Source: Candidatus Megaera endosymbiont of Mesostigma viride
Lineage (GTDB): Bacteria; Pseudomonadota; Alphaproteobacteria; Rickettsiales; Rickettsiaceae
Length of the DNA: 64,000 nt
Assembly (NCBI GenBank): GCA_020410825.1
Contig: CP084576.1
Coordinates: forward strand, 186,001-250,000
Direction of reading: 5' to 3'
How positions within the stretch are numbered: the first letter of the stretch is position 1; each line of letters opens with the position of its first letter. The notes below the pieces were generated by a model. The model had not been told where the DNA came from, made no database searches, and saw only the letters and a list, made by a program, of their open reading frames with translations. The translations under genes and the position numbers were made by a program. Shown here one piece after another: positions 1 through 9,475 of this stretch.

Positions 1-65
1 AAAACTGAAATTATACTTATAAATTCATATTGGGTCAAAACCTAAGTAAAAATAAAGCGGTATAT

Positions 66-1640
66 ATGCGCAGGTTATATTATTTAATTTCTGTAAGTGG
101 GTTAGTTACTACTTTTATTGCTTATCAATTCTCAGAAGCTGCGCTATATATTCTTTATTTTTTAATTCCCTATATTGTAATAGGGCTATGGGATATTTTT
201 TCGACTAAGCATACTATTCTGCGTAATTACCCAGTGATTGGTCACCTGCGGTACATGTTTGAGTTTATTAGACCAGAAATTCAACAGTATTTTGTTGAAT
301 CAGACAAAGATGGTACACCTTTTAGCAGGGAAATAAGATCACTTGTATATCAGAAAGCTAAAGGAGTGAGGGATACGATAGCTTTTGGTACTAAGAATGA
401 TATAACAGCTATAGGTTATGAATTCTCTTATCATTCTCTTGCGCCTAAACATGTTAGGGAGGATGAAAATAGAGTGATTTTTGGCGGCGATTGTACAAAA
501 CCCTACAGTGCATCAAGGCTAAATATTTCTGGTATAAGTTTTGGAGCAATTAGTCCAAATGCTATTAGGGCTTTAAACAAAGGAGCAAAAATTGGTAATT
601 TCGCTCATAATACCGGAGAAGGAGCAATTAGCCCTTATCATCTTGAGAATGGCGGAGATATTATTTGGCAGATCGGTACCGGTTATTTCGGTTGCCGTTA
701 TAAAAACGGCAGGTTTAATCCCGAAGCTTTTGTAGAAAATTCTAGTGATGACATAGTCAAGATGGTTGAGTTAAAGTTATCTCAAGGAGCTAAACCTGCT
801 CATGGGGGCATTTTACCTGGAGTAAAAGTTACTGAAGAAATTGCTAGAATCCGGATGCTTGAGGTAGGAGTTGACGCAATATCTCCTCCTATGCATCCTG
901 AATTTTCTACACCTATAGGGTTACTTGAATTTCTTGCTAAGCTTAAAAATTTATGCGGGGGGAAACCAGTCGGTATTAAATTATGTATAGGGCATAGAGG
1001 CGAGTTTATGGCTCTGTGTAAGGCAATGATTGACACAGGTATAATCCCTGATTTTATTACAGTTGACGGAGCAGAAGGAGGCACTGGTGCAGCCCCTTTG
1101 ATTTTTGCCGATAAGGTGGGGACTCCTATTAATGAGGCAATAACTTTTGTTCATAATGTTCTAGTAGGCGCAGGTTTACGAAATAGGATGCGTTTAATTG
1201 CCAGTGGTAAAGTAGCAACTGGTTATGATATGCTAACGAAAATCGCTCTGGGGGCTGATACTTGTAATGCCGCAAGAGCGATGATGTTTGCTCTTGGTTG
1301 TATACAATCTCTTCAATGTAATACCGATAAGTGCCCAACCGGCATTGCGACGCAAAATAAGCATAGATGGAAATCACTAGATGTACCAGATAAATCACTA
1401 CGTGTAAGCAATTTTCATCGCCGTGTATTATCTGATTTTTCCGAAATTGTGGGGGCGTTTGGGTTAAGTAGTCCAGAGGAGCTCGATGCTTCTCATGTCA
1501 GAAAATATACGGATATAGGAGTTAGCAAAAGCTTTGCTGAAATCTATCCAATGGTGAAAACTGGTGAACTTTTAGACCCAGCTGCTCAAGGGGTGTATGC
1601 GGATTTATGGAAAAGTGCCAAAGCTGAAAGTTTTAATTAA
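66..1640 (+). CDS. Membrane-anchored FMN-binding glutamate synthase-like protein
   Basis: Stand-alone homologue of the central FMN/iron-sulfur part of glutamate synthase. Two hydrophobic segments (about residues 3-21 and 25-43) are followed by the synthase barrel, with a glycine-rich GAEGGTGAAP stretch near residues 334-345 and three cysteines spaced C412-x5-C418-x4-C423, as in the 3Fe-4S site of glutamate synthases. The glutaminase domain and the GXGXG domain are both absent, so glutamine-dependent activity cannot be assumed and the reaction is unknown. A TTG at 30 would add 12 residues; I chose the ATG at 66 because the protein then begins directly with the membrane segment. It ends two bases before the convergent PAP2 gene. 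Family assignment is firm and function is not. Confidence 0.85.
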   Translation: MRRLYYLISVSGLVTTFIAYQFSEAALYILYFLIPYIVIGLWDIFSTKHTILRNYPVIGHLRYMFEFIRPEIQQYFVESDKDGTPFSREIRSLVYQKAKGVRDTIAFGTKNDITAIGYEFSYHSLAPKHVREDENRVIFGGDCTKPYSASRLNISGISFGAISPNAIRALNKGAKIGNFAHNTGEGAISPYHLENGGDIIWQIGTGYFGCRYKNGRFNPEAFVENSSDDIVKMVELKLSQGAKPAHGGILPGVKVTEEIARIRMLEVGVDAISPPMHPEFSTPIGLLEFLAKLKNLCGGKPVGIKLCIGHRGEFMALCKAMIDTGIIPDFITVDGAEGGTGAAPLIFADKVGTPINEAITFVHNVLVGAGLRNRMRLIASGKVATGYDMLTKIALGADTCNAARAMMFALGCIQSLQCNTDKCPTGIATQNKHRWKSLDVPDKSLRVSNFHRRVLSDFSEIVGAFGLSSPEELDASHVRKYTDIGVSKSFAEIYPMVKTGELLDPAAQGVYADLWKSAKAESFN

Positions 1641-1642
1641 CC

Positions 1643-2314
1643 TTATGAACTTAGAGAGTTCTGGCTAAATAGCGCATTCGCAATAAACCTACCTATTGGT
1701 TGTATGATTATATTTTGTAGGGAATCAACCAGTTTGTTACTGCAAAAAATTAGAAGGTAAACTATAAAAATACTGTAAATTATATCGGCCGGATAATGCA
1801 TTGCGAGGGTAATTCTAGAGATCGGTACAAGGGTTACTAACAATAACATTACTGCTTTCTGGTATTTTGTAAGGTGTGGCCATAAATAATAAGCTATAAG
1901 GATAGCAAGTCCAGTGTGGGCGCTTGGGAATGAGGATAAGCAGCGTTCTTTCGTTACGTCAAGGATGGTGGTAAATTCTGAAGGAAAAAGAGAGCAAAAT
2001 GGCCTTGGTAGGTTAATACCGAATTTAAAAGCAGCATAGGCAAAACCAAATAAAGCATAACATGTTCCGGCTTTTACTAGTGTATTGTAAATAGGAACGA
2101 ATTCCATTTTTGGATTTGAAAGTTTTTTTAATTTGAAATAGCAATATAAGCATATTATAAGATAGTATGCTGCAAAATTCCCGATAAAGAAAAATTGTGA
2201 AATTATTTTAAGGATATTAGGAACTATGCTAACGTTAGTAATTTTATTAACAAAGATAAATATTTCTTTATTAAGGCCAAAAAAATTATAAATAACGTTA
2301 TACATACTATTCAT
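1643..2314 (-). CDS. PAP2-family membrane phosphatase
   Basis: Membrane phosphatase of the type-2 phosphatidic acid phosphatase superfamily, acting on lipid phosphates or undecaprenyl pyrophosphate. The three signature motifs are all present: K97-x6-R104-P105, P130-S131-x-H133, and S166-R167-x5-H173-x3-D177. Several hydrophobic helices surround them. The start codon is only 12 bp from the divergent metallo-hydrolase start, so both promoters must lie within the opposite coding region or share that short gap. An alternative ATG lies three codons downstream. The substrate cannot be told from sequence; undecaprenyl-PP recycling (BacA-independent) is one reasonable possibility in a bacterium that keeps MurJ. 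Confidence 0.85.
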   Translation of the reverse strand: MNSMYNVIYNFFGLNKEIFIFVNKITNVSIVPNILKIISQFFFIGNFAAYYLIICLYCYFKLKKLSNPKMEFVPIYNTLVKAGTCYALFGFAYAAFKFGINLPRPFCSLFPSEFTTILDVTKERCLSSFPSAHTGLAILIAYYLWPHLTKYQKAVMLLLVTLVPISRITLAMHYPADIIYSIFIVYLLIFCSNKLVDSLQNIIIQPIGRFIANALFSQNSLSS

Positions 2315-2326
2315 AGAGTAAAATAC

Positions 2327-3073
2327 ATGTTAGAAGTTAATATTTTAGGATGCGGATCATCTCTAGGTGTTCCTGTTATAGGTTGTAGCTGTTTAGTTTG
2401 TAAATCTGATTCACCATATAATAAAAGACTCAGATCTTCAATAATAATTAGCCAGAATGAGACAAGAGTCCTGGTAGATTTCGGTTTTAATATTAGGGAG
2501 CAATTGATTAATTCAGGTATTTATCATCTAGATGCTGCAATTTTAACTCATGAGCATGCTGACCACCTTAGCGGTATAGATGAATTAAGAGTGTTTTTTT
2601 ATATTCATGGACAACCTCTTAATGTTTTTATTCTCGAATCTATCGCACCCTTGATTTTTGAAAGGTATAAATATTTATTTGATAGTGGGTTGCTTAAAAT
2701 GAATATTGTTAATGAGTTTCAGGAAATTAAAGTTAATAATACTATTTTTCAATTATTTCCTCAAATTCACGGAACAATTAAGAGTCTCGGTATTAGGATA
2801 GAAGAGTTTGTTTATTCTTGTGATGTTTCCTCTATCTCTGTGGAATCAGAAAAATATTTATATAATACCAAAGTATGGGTAGTCGATTGTGTAGATTATA
2901 AATCCACTATTAAACATGCGGGTCTTGAAAGAGTTTTTGAATGGGTTGAAAAATATGTACCCGAAAAGGTTTATTTAACTAATATGAGTCATAATATTGA
3001 TTACCATGAAATTATTACCAAGATGCCGCCTCATATTGCGCCCCTTTATGATGGATTTAAAATAAAACTTTAA
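2327..3073 (+). CDS. MBL-fold metallo-hydrolase, PhnP/phosphodiesterase-like
   Basis: Metallo-beta-lactamase-fold hydrolase resembling PhnP-type phosphodiesterases. The N-terminus has the CGSSLGVPVIGC-x-C-x2-C signature (cysteines at 9, 20, 22 and 25), which in this family holds a structural zinc. The metal motif H75-E-H77-A-D79-H80 is intact, with further ligands H148, D166 and H222. Its usual ATG is 12 bp from the divergent PAP2 start. PhnP acts on cyclic ribose phosphates in phosphonate use, but no phn genes are near, so a more general cyclic phosphodiesterase or lipoate-related role is possible. The family is clear and the substrate is unknown. Confidence 0.85.
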   Translation: MLEVNILGCGSSLGVPVIGCSCLVCKSDSPYNKRLRSSIIISQNETRVLVDFGFNIREQLINSGIYHLDAAILTHEHADHLSGIDELRVFFYIHGQPLNVFILESIAPLIFERYKYLFDSGLLKMNIVNEFQEIKVNNTIFQLFPQIHGTIKSLGIRIEEFVYSCDVSSISVESEKYLYNTKVWVVDCVDYKSTIKHAGLERVFEWVEKYVPEKVYLTNMSHNIDYHEIITKMPPHIAPLYDGFKIKL

Positions 3074-3101
3074 TTATATAGTATTTGTGTATATAAAATT
3101 C

Positions 3102-3130
3102 TTGCTATTGATTTAAAAGTTAGATATAGT
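3102..3130 (+). promoter_or_regulatory. Sigma70-type promoter for the rpsL operon
   Basis: TTGCTA (3102-3107), a 17 bp spacer and TATAGT (3125-3130) match the housekeeping consensus at 4/6 and 5/6. The site lies about 95 bp upstream of the rpsL start and is the best match in that gap. It is predicted from sequence only. Confidence 0.5.
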
Positions 3131-3226
3131 TCTTCAGAAATTTTAATTAAATATTAGATTACTGATGGACATTAGTATTCCATTTGTAGTTGTTTTTTTA
3201 ACTTCAGTTTAGAGTGTATTTAGTAA

Positions 3227-3604
3227 ATGCCAACAAATAATCAGCTTGTTAGAAAGGGACGCCAACCAAAAATTAAGAAAACAAAGTCACCCGCTCTTAG
3301 AGGAAATCCGTTTTTAAAAGGTGTGTGTGTTATTGTAAAAACAGTTACTCCAAAAAAACCGAATTCAGCTCTGCGTAAGATGGCTAGGGTTCGTTTAAGT
3401 AATGGTGAATATGTAAATGCTTATATTCCCGGTGAGGGGCATAATCTTCAAGAACACTCTGCAGTTCTTGTGAGGGGTGGTAGAGTCCCAGATCTTCCTG
3501 GTGTAAAATATCATATAGTTCGCGGTGCGCTTGATACGCAGGGTGTTAAGGGGCGTAAGCAGGGTCGTTCTCGCTATGGTACTTCTTCTAAGGGTAATAA
3601 ATAG
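3227..3604 (+). CDS. rpsL: 30S ribosomal protein S12
   Basis: Decoding-centre protein of the small subunit, 125 residues. The [11 protein letters not shown] loop (41-51) keeps K43 and K44. In the second decoding loop the sequence is GGRVPDLPG, so residue 88, a lysine in E. coli at the same numbering, is proline here. K88 is a classical streptomycin-resistance position. From memory, rickettsial S12 also carries proline at this point, so this is probably a lineage trait. First gene of the S12-S7-EF-G block, 34 bp upstream of rpsG. Confidence 0.98.
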   Translation: MPTNNQLVRKGRQPKIKKTKSPALRGNPFLKGVCVIVKTVTPKKPNSALRKMARVRLSNGEYVNAYIPGEGHNLQEHSAVLVRGGRVPDLPGVKYHIVRGALDTQGVKGRKQGRSRYGTSSKGNK

Positions 3605-3638
3605 TTATTTAATGTAAATTGTATAGTTAAGGTATAAA

Positions 3639-4118
3639 ATGTCGCGTCGTCATGCAGCAGTAAAAAAGGTAATAAAGCCGGATACTAAGTATAATAGTGT
3701 GTTGTTATCTAGGTTTATCAACAACGTTATGAAAGATGGAAAAAAGTCTCTCGCAGAAAAAATTGTTTATGGAGCTTTAAATAGAGTGGAAAAAAAGCAT
3801 AATGCTGATGCTTTTAAAACTTTTACCGATGGTATAAATAACGTAAAACCTTTTGTCGAGGTTACTTCTGTAAGGGTTGGTGGTGCTAATTACCAAGTTC
3901 CATCGTCTGTTGATGAAAGGAGAGGTTATGCTTTGGCGACAAGATGGCTTATTAATGCGGCTCTAAAACGTTCTGGCCGTAGTATGGTTGAGAAATTAGC
4001 TGAAGAGTTATTCGATGCTGCTAATAACCGTGGGGTTGCAATTAAAAAGAAAGAAGACACTCATAAAATGGCTGAGTCTAATAAGGCTTTCGCGCATTTT
4101 GCCCAAAGAACTTCCTAG
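3639..4118 (+). CDS. rpsG: 30S ribosomal protein S7
   Basis: Primary 16S rRNA-binding protein that nucleates assembly of the small-subunit head and lines the E site. The 159 residues are close to the usual 156. The N-terminal MSRRHAA sequence and the VGGANYQVP and RRGYALATRWL stretches are typical. It lies 34 bp after rpsL and 12 bp before fusA and is surely cotranscribed with both. Confidence 0.98.
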   Translation: MSRRHAAVKKVIKPDTKYNSVLLSRFINNVMKDGKKSLAEKIVYGALNRVEKKHNADAFKTFTDGINNVKPFVEVTSVRVGGANYQVPSSVDERRGYALATRWLINAALKRSGRSMVEKLAEELFDAANNRGVAIKKKEDTHKMAESNKAFAHFAQRTS

Positions 4119-4130
4119 AGGTAACGTATC

Positions 4131-6215
4131 ATGTCTAAGTATAAATTATCTGAAGTTCGTAATATTGGTATATGCGCTCATATAGATGCGGGTAAAACAA
4201 CAACTACCGAGCGTATTCTATATTATACTGGTAAATCTCACAACATAGGGGAAGTCCATGATGGTGGTGCAACCATGGATTGGATGGAGCAGGAGCAGGA
4301 GCGAGGTATTACTATTACCTCTGCGGCCACTACTTGTTTTTGGAATGAAAAAAGAATTAACATCATAGATACTCCTGGACACGTTGATTTTACTATTGAG
4401 GTAGAACGGTCTCTTAGAGTTCTCGATGGTGCTGTTACTGTATTTGATGGGGTAGCAGGTGTTGAACCTCAGTCTGAAACTGTTTGGCGGCAAGCTGATA
4501 AATACTCTGTGCCGAGAATGTGTTTTGTTAATAAACTAGATAGAATGGGTGCCGATTTCTTTAGATGTGTCGGTATGATAAAAGATAGATTAGGTGCTTT
4601 GCCTTTGGTTTTACAGTTGCCTATAGGTAACGAAGAAACATTTGTGGGTGTTGTTGATCTGGTAAAAATGCAGTCCGTGATTTGGAAAGATGGTTCACTG
4701 GGAGCTGAGTATGTTTATGGTGAAATTCCGGCTGATCTAAAGGCGCAAGCGGATGAATACAGAGCTAGTATGTTAGATATTGTAGCAGAAATAGACGATG
4801 CAATAATGGAAAAATACCTAGAAGGCACGGAGCTTTCGGAAGCAGAAATTAAGTCTTGTATTAGAAAAGGTACTATTTCAAGTAAGTTTGTGCCGGTAGT
4901 TTGTGGTTCAGCTTTTAAAAACAAAGGCGTGCAGCCATTGCTTGATGCGGTCGTGGATTATTTACCTTCGCCTTTAGATATACCAGATACTAAGGCAATT
5001 GATGCCAAGACCGGTGAAGAGAAATCTATAAAGAATTCTGTTGATGGTTCTTTTGCTGCTCTGGCTTTCAAGATTATGAATGATCCTTTTGTGGGTTCTT
5101 TAACCTTTATTAGAATTTATGCTGGTAAGCTCTCCGCCGGTAGTACTGTACTTAACACAGTAAAAGGTGAAAAAGAAAGAGTAGGGCGTATGCTCCTTAT
5201 GCATGCTAATAATCGTGAAGATGTTAAAGAAGCAGTGGCGGGGGATATTGTTGCTCTTGCGGGTCTAAAGAATACTACCACTGGTGATACTTTATGTTCG
5301 CTTGAAGGTAATGTCATTTTAGAAAAAATGGATTTTCCAGAGCCTGTTATCCAGCTCGCTGTAGAGCCAAAATCTACAGCTGATCAAGAAAAAATGTCTT
5401 TTGCATTACAAAAATTAGCTGCTGAAGATCCATCTTTTAGAGTTTTTACCGATGATAGTGGTAGAACTAATATTAGTGGTATGGGTGAACTCCATCTGGA
5501 AATTCTTGTCGACCGTATGAAAAGGGAATTCAAGGTAGAAGCGAATGTTGGAGCTCCGGAAGTAGCTTATTGTGAAACTATTACCAAACCTTATGAAATT
5601 GATTACACTCATAAGAAACAATCAGGCGGTGCTGGTCAGTTTGCAAAAGTCAAAATCTTATTTGAACCAGCCGCTCTTGGAGAAGGTTTTGTTTTTGAAA
5701 GTAAAATTGTTGGCGGTGCAATACCTAAGGAGTATATACCGGGTGTAGAGAAAGGTTTAAATGCGATAAAGAATTCTGGTATTATTGCGGGCTACCCGAT
5801 GATTAATTTTAAAGCTACATTGCTTGACGGTTCTTATCATGATGTTGATTCTAGTGTGCTTGCTTTTGAAATAGCTGCTAAAGCTGCTTTTAGAGAAGGT
5901 ATGCCGCTTGCTGGGCCAAAATTACTTGAGCCGATTATGAAAGTTGAGGTTGTTACGCCTGAGGAATATATGGGTGATATTATTGGAGACCTAAATTCTA
6001 GAAGGGGGCAGGTAACTAGTATGGACAATAGAGGAAATGCAAAAGTTATTTCAGCTAATGTGCCTCTTGCAGAGATGTTTGGTTATGTGAATACTTTAAG
6101 ATCCCAATCTCAGGGTAGAGCTAGTTTTTCCATGGATTTAGATAGTTATGCTCAAGTGCCTCAGCATGTAGTGGATGCTATTTTATTAAAACAACAAGGT
6201 AAAAACAAACCTTAA
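4131..6215 (+). CDS. fusA: Translation elongation factor G
   Basis: GTPase that drives ribosomal translocation and, with RRF, ribosome recycling. It is full length at 694 residues. G1 is AHIDAGKT (16-23), G3 is DTPGHVD (80-86), G4 is NKLD (134-137), and the C-terminal EF-G domains follow with [19 protein letters not shown]. It sits after rpsG by 12 bp, but no tuf gene follows. Instead tRNA-Trp and secE come next, the chimeric arrangement of elongation-factor genes known from Rickettsia. A short hairpin, TTCTCTT/AAGAGAA, lies just past the stop without a U-run, so readthrough towards tRNA-Trp and secE is plausible. Confidence 0.98.
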   Translation: MSKYKLSEVRNIGICAHIDAGKTTTTERILYYTGKSHNIGEVHDGGATMDWMEQEQERGITITSAATTCFWNEKRINIIDTPGHVDFTIEVERSLRVLDGAVTVFDGVAGVEPQSETVWRQADKYSVPRMCFVNKLDRMGADFFRCVGMIKDRLGALPLVLQLPIGNEETFVGVVDLVKMQSVIWKDGSLGAEYVYGEIPADLKAQADEYRASMLDIVAEIDDAIMEKYLEGTELSEAEIKSCIRKGTISSKFVPVVCGSAFKNKGVQPLLDAVVDYLPSPLDIPDTKAIDAKTGEEKSIKNSVDGSFAALAFKIMNDPFVGSLTFIRIYAGKLSAGSTVLNTVKGEKERVGRMLLMHANNREDVKEAVAGDIVALAGLKNTTTGDTLCSLEGNVILEKMDFPEPVIQLAVEPKSTADQEKMSFALQKLAAEDPSFRVFTDDSGRTNISGMGELHLEILVDRMKREFKVEANVGAPEVAYCETITKPYEIDYTHKKQSGGAGQFAKVKILFEPAALGEGFVFESKIVGGAIPKEYIPGVEKGLNAIKNSGIIAGYPMINFKATLLDGSYHDVDSSVLAFEIAAKAAFREGMPLAGPKLLEPIMKVEVVTPEEYMGDIIGDLNSRRGQVTSMDNRGNAKVISANVPLAEMFGYVNTLRSQSQGRASFSMDLDSYAQVPQHVVDAILLKQQGKNKP

Positions 6216-6306
6216 TTATTAGAAATATTTCTCTTTTAAGAGAAGTAAATAACTAATCGCTATTCTCTAATAATTAAATATGTTGATTTATTGGGAGAAC
6301 TGTGAT

Positions 6307-6382
6307 AGGAGTGTAGCTCAACTGGTAGAGCGCCGGTCTCCAAAACCGGAGGTTGCGGGTTCGATTCCTGTCGCTCCTGCCA
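6307..6382 (+). tRNA. trnW: tRNA-Trp (CCA anticodon)
   Basis: A complete cloverleaf can be folded. The acceptor stem pairs 6307-6313 with 6372-6378, the anticodon stem CCGGT/ACCGG (6333-6337 with 6345-6349) encloses the seven-base loop CTCCAAA, and the T-loop is TTCGATT. The anticodon is CCA at 6340-6342. CCA-3' is encoded. The gene sits between fusA and secE, as in rickettsiae, and is probably processed from the longer transcript. Confidence 0.97.
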
Positions 6383-6411
6383 AATAAAATAAGGCAGATG
6401 TTGGGATTGTA

Positions 6412-6609
6412 ATGAAACAAACAAAAGTATATAAATTTTTTGATCAAGTTCGGCAGGAAGCAAAAAAAGTTGTTTGGCCAGAAAGAAAAGAGTTAATTAC
6501 TTCGGTAGTAGTTGTAATTATCGCTGTATTTTTGTTTAGCTTGGCAAGCTTGATTTTAGATTATGGTATTCACAATATTATAAGATTTTTCTTGAATATT
6601 GGAAAATAA
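6412..6609 (+). CDS. secE: Preprotein translocase subunit SecE
   Basis: Small essential subunit clamping SecY in the SecYEG channel. It has 65 residues and is the single-membrane-span form. A basic N-terminal amphipathic segment containing [16 protein letters not shown] precedes one transmembrane helix (about 27-50). The order tRNA-Trp, secE, nusG, rplK is conserved in alphaproteobacteria. The gene lies 27 bp upstream of nusG. Confidence 0.96.
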   Translation: MKQTKVYKFFDQVRQEAKKVVWPERKELITSVVVVIIAVFLFSLASLILDYGIHNIIRFFLNIGK

Positions 6610-6636
6610 AGCAGGGATTAATAGAAGTAAAATAAT

Positions 6637-7167
6637 ATGGTTGCTAAGTGGTATATACTACATACTGTTTCTGGTTCTGAGAAAAGGGTAAAACAAATGA
6701 TACAGGATCAGATTGCCAAAAAAGGTATGTCTGACCAGTTTGAAGAGATAGTTGTACCGGTAATAGAAGTTCCCGAGATAAAAAGAGGAAAGCAGGTTAT
6801 TACTGAGAAAAAGTTTATGCCTGGTTACATTTTGATTAAGATGAAAATGACGGATGAGTCTTGGCATTTAGTTAAAGGTGTTCCTAAAATAACCGGCTTT
6901 TTGGGTACTAAAACCAAACCGAATCCTATGAGTGATGAAGAAGTAGGAAGGATATTTAAGCAACTAGAATCTGAAAATAAAAATGCTACTGCTTCAAGTT
7001 TATATAATGTTGGAGACAAAATACAGGTTATAGATGGTCCTTTTGATAGTTTTTCAGGTTTTGTTGAGGAAGTTGATATTGAAGGTCAAAAGCTAAAAAT
7101 TTCTGTTTCTATTTTTGGTAAGGCAACACCTATTGAGCTTAATTTTAGTCAGGTAAAGAAAAATTAA
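6637..7167 (+). CDS. nusG: Transcription termination/antitermination factor NusG
   Basis: RNA polymerase elongation factor that also links to Rho and to the leading ribosome. The 176 residues comprise the NGN domain, beginning WYILHTVSGSEKRV, and a C-terminal KOW domain with VGDKIQVIDGPFDSFSG (about 124-140). It follows secE closely. The 160 bp gap to rplK contains a TATAAT at 7206-7211 without a convincing -35, so an extra promoter for the rpl genes is possible but unproven. Confidence 0.97.
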   Translation: MVAKWYILHTVSGSEKRVKQMIQDQIAKKGMSDQFEEIVVPVIEVPEIKRGKQVITEKKFMPGYILIKMKMTDESWHLVKGVPKITGFLGTKTKPNPMSDEEVGRIFKQLESENKNATASSLYNVGDKIQVIDGPFDSFSGFVEEVDIEGQKLKISVSIFGKATPIELNFSQVKKN

Positions 7168-7327
7168 TAAAAGTTGAATGTGGCTAACTTTTAGACAGGT
7201 TTGTATATAATATTTAAACAATAATTTGATTAATTTTAAGATAAGGGCTATAAGTATTAAACTGATTGTAAATTTTAGAATTAGTGTTGTTAATTAGAGG
7301 ATATAAGTTTTTAAGGTAATAGTAAAA

Positions 7328-7762
7328 ATGGCAAAAAAAATTGATGGGTATATTAAATTAACAGTCCCAGCGGGTAAGGCAAACCCTGCGCCGCCGATAG
7401 GTCCTGCTCTTGGCCAGAAAGGGGTGAATATTATGGAATTCTGTAAGGCTTTTAATGCTGCAACCAGCTCTATAGAGCCTGGTACTCCCTTGCCTGTAGT
7501 AATTACTGTTTATGCTGATAAAAGTTTTGATTTTGTTACTAAAACTCCACCCGCTTCTTTCTTTTTAAAGAAATTTGCCAAAATTGGAAAAGGTTCTTCT
7601 GCTACTAAAAAAGATGCAGTGGTAGGTACTGTTACTATGTCTGATTGTGAAGAGATTGCTAAAATTAAAATGCAAGACCTAAATGCTAATGATATTGCAG
7701 CTGGTGCAAAAATTATAGCAGGAACAGCAGAGTCTATGGGGATCAAAGTAATAAAAGGTTAA
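7328..7762 (+). CDS. rplK: 50S ribosomal protein L11
   Basis: Component of the GTPase-associated centre, binding 23S rRNA near the L10/L12 stalk. The 144 residues are normal for the family. The N-terminal signature [19 protein letters not shown], the methylatable lysine region and the C-terminal rRNA-binding domain are all present. It lies 33 bp upstream of rplA. Confidence 0.98.
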   Translation: MAKKIDGYIKLTVPAGKANPAPPIGPALGQKGVNIMEFCKAFNAATSSIEPGTPLPVVITVYADKSFDFVTKTPPASFFLKKFAKIGKGSSATKKDAVVGTVTMSDCEEIAKIKMQDLNANDIAAGAKIIAGTAESMGIKVIKG

Positions 7763-7795
7763 ATGATATAATTTAAAGATTGAGAATAAAATCTT

Positions 7796-8482
7796 ATGGG
7801 TAAAAAAATAGCAGCAGCAAAAAAAGCCATTGAAAGAACAAAAGAATATTCTTTACAAGAAGCTATATCTTTAGTGAAGAGTTCTTGCTTTGCTAAATTT
7901 GATGAAACATTAGACATCGCAATTAATCTCGGTGTTGATCCGAGACATTCTGATCAAATGGTAAGGGGTATGGTTTCTTTGCCAGCTGGTACCGGTAAGG
8001 ATGTAAGAGTTGCTGTAATTTGTAAAGAGGATAAGGTTGCAGATGCAAAGGCTGCTGGTGCTGATATTGCTGGTTCTACTGAAATTATCGATAATATTAA
8101 GGCGGGTAAAATAGATTTTGATGTATGTATCAGTACACCTGATATGATGGGTGTAGTAGGACAGGTAGCAAGGATTCTAGGTCCAAAGGGACTCATGCCC
8201 AATCCAAAGCTTGGAACTGTAACTGCAGATATTACAACAGCAGTAAAAAATGCTAAGAGTGGTCAAGTAGAGTATAGGGTTGAAAAAGCGGGGATAGTTC
8301 ATGCTGGTATTGGCAAAATATCTTTTGCGGATGCTGATTTATTAAAGAACGCTGTAACTTTTATAGAATCTGTTGTTAAGGCAAAACCAGCTGGTGCAAA
8401 AGGAACTTATTTAAAAAGGATTCATGTGTCTTCTACTATGAGTCCATCTCTTAGGGTTGATTTGTCAACAGTTTTACAGTAG
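7796..8482 (+). CDS. rplA: 50S ribosomal protein L1
   Basis: L1-stalk protein binding 23S rRNA; in many bacteria it also represses the rplKA mRNA. The 228 residues match the family, and the [16 protein letters not shown] motif lies near residues 129-144. It starts at the ATG at 7796 and is followed 21 bp later by rplJ. I did not find a convincing L1 target mimic in the rplK leader. Confidence 0.98.
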   Translation: MGKKIAAAKKAIERTKEYSLQEAISLVKSSCFAKFDETLDIAINLGVDPRHSDQMVRGMVSLPAGTGKDVRVAVICKEDKVADAKAAGADIAGSTEIIDNIKAGKIDFDVCISTPDMMGVVGQVARILGPKGLMPNPKLGTVTADITTAVKNAKSGQVEYRVEKAGIVHAGIGKISFADADLLKNAVTFIESVVKAKPAGAKGTYLKRIHVSSTMSPSLRVDLSTVLQ

Positions 8483-8503
8483 AAGTTTTTTGGAGAGTAT
8501 AAG

Positions 8504-9016
8504 GTGTTAAGATCAGAAAAAAAGACTTTCGTTTCAGAGTTAGAAAAAATTTATCAAGATGCTAATTCAGTAATTATTACACATTATCACGGCCTCACAG
8601 TTTCGCAGATTACAAATTTGCGTAAAACTTTAAGGGAGAATGGCGCGTCTTTTAAGATAGTAAAAAATACACTTTCCAAGATAGCTGCTACTAATGTTAA
8701 GTTAACATATGATCCAGAAGTTTTTTCTGGACCAACTGCAATAGCTTATTCTAAGGATCCCGTGGCAGCTGCAAAAGGAGTAGTTGAGTTTGCTAAGGCT
8801 AATGACAATTTGAAAGTTATTGGTGGGATAGTGAATGATAAAATTCTGAACGTAGGTGAAGTACAACAATTAGCTAAGTTACCATCACTTGATCAATTAA
8901 GAGGAAAAATAGTTGGTATACTACAAGCTCCAGCTGCGAATTTGGTTAGAATTGTTCAAGCTCCTGCTGGTTCTCTTGCTAGAGTTGTTCAAGCTTATTC
9001 AGAAAAGAACAGTTAA
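8504..9016 (+). CDS. rplJ: 50S ribosomal protein L10
   Basis: Base of the ribosomal stalk that anchors L7/L12 dimers through its C-terminal helix. The 170 residues contain the typical VSQITNLRKTLRENGASFKI segment near the start and an alanine-rich C-terminal region. It uses a GTG start with a GGAGAGTATAAGG ribosome-binding stretch just before it. It is 35 bp upstream of rplL. Confidence 0.97.
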   Translation: MLRSEKKTFVSELEKIYQDANSVIITHYHGLTVSQITNLRKTLRENGASFKIVKNTLSKIAATNVKLTYDPEVFSGPTAIAYSKDPVAAAKGVVEFAKANDNLKVIGGIVNDKILNVGEVQQLAKLPSLDQLRGKIVGILQAPAANLVRIVQAPAGSLARVVQAYSEKNS

Positions 9017-9051
9017 TTTTTAATTTTTAAAGTCAATAGAGGTAATTTATT

Positions 9052-9423
9052 ATGGCGAATATAACAAAAATAGCAGACGAACTTTCTGCTCTAACAGTAA
9101 TGGAAGCTGCCGAGCTTTCAAAACTTTTGGAAGAAAAATGGGGTGTATCAGCAGCAGCTCCAGTAGCAGCAGCTCCGGTGGCAGCAGCAGCAGGTGAGGC
9201 GGTAGCTGAAAAAACTGAATTTGATGTAATTTTAGCAAGCTCTGGTGACAAAAAAATTGAAGTCATTAAGGTTGTTAGAGCTCTTACTAATCTTGGTTTG
9301 AAAGAAGCCAAAGATTTAGTCGATGCTGCTCCATCATCTTTGAAACAAGGAGTGTCTAAAGCAGAAGCTGATGACATAAAAGCAAAACTTGAAGCTGCTG
9401 GTGCTAAAGTAGAAGTAAAGTAA
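9052..9423 (+). CDS. rplL: 50S ribosomal protein L7/L12
   Basis: Stalk protein that recruits translation GTPases. The 123 residues show the N-terminal dimerisation domain, an alanine/proline hinge (about 35-55) and the C-terminal domain with [21 protein letters not shown] strong GAGG ribosome-binding site precedes it, as expected for the most abundant ribosomal protein. A long gap containing a hairpin separates it from rpoB. Confidence 0.98.
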   Translation: MANITKIADELSALTVMEAAELSKLLEEKWGVSAAAPVAAAPVAAAAGEAVAEKTEFDVILASSGDKKIEVIKVVRALTNLGLKEAKDLVDAAPSSLKQGVSKAEADDIKAKLEAAGAKVEVK

Positions 9424-9431
9424 TTAGTGAG

Positions 9432-9475
9432 AGCCGGTTTATGGAGGTAACTTAATAAAACCTCTGTGATCGGCT
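9432..9475 (+). terminator. Attenuator-like hairpin between rplL and rpoB
   Basis: AGCCGGT pairs with ATCGGCT at the base and GGAGGT with ACCTC above, giving a long near-continuous stem with an 11-base loop. It is followed by TATTTTG, a weak U-run. It sits nine bases after the rplL stop, where E. coli has a partial terminator plus an RNase III site that lowers rpoBC expression. The same role is inferred here from position only. Confidence 0.55.

Noticed and set aside
7174..7211. Promoter before rplK
   Set aside because: TATAAT at 7206-7211 is good, but no -35 box lies at 16-18 bp; the TTGAAT at 7174 is 26 bp away.
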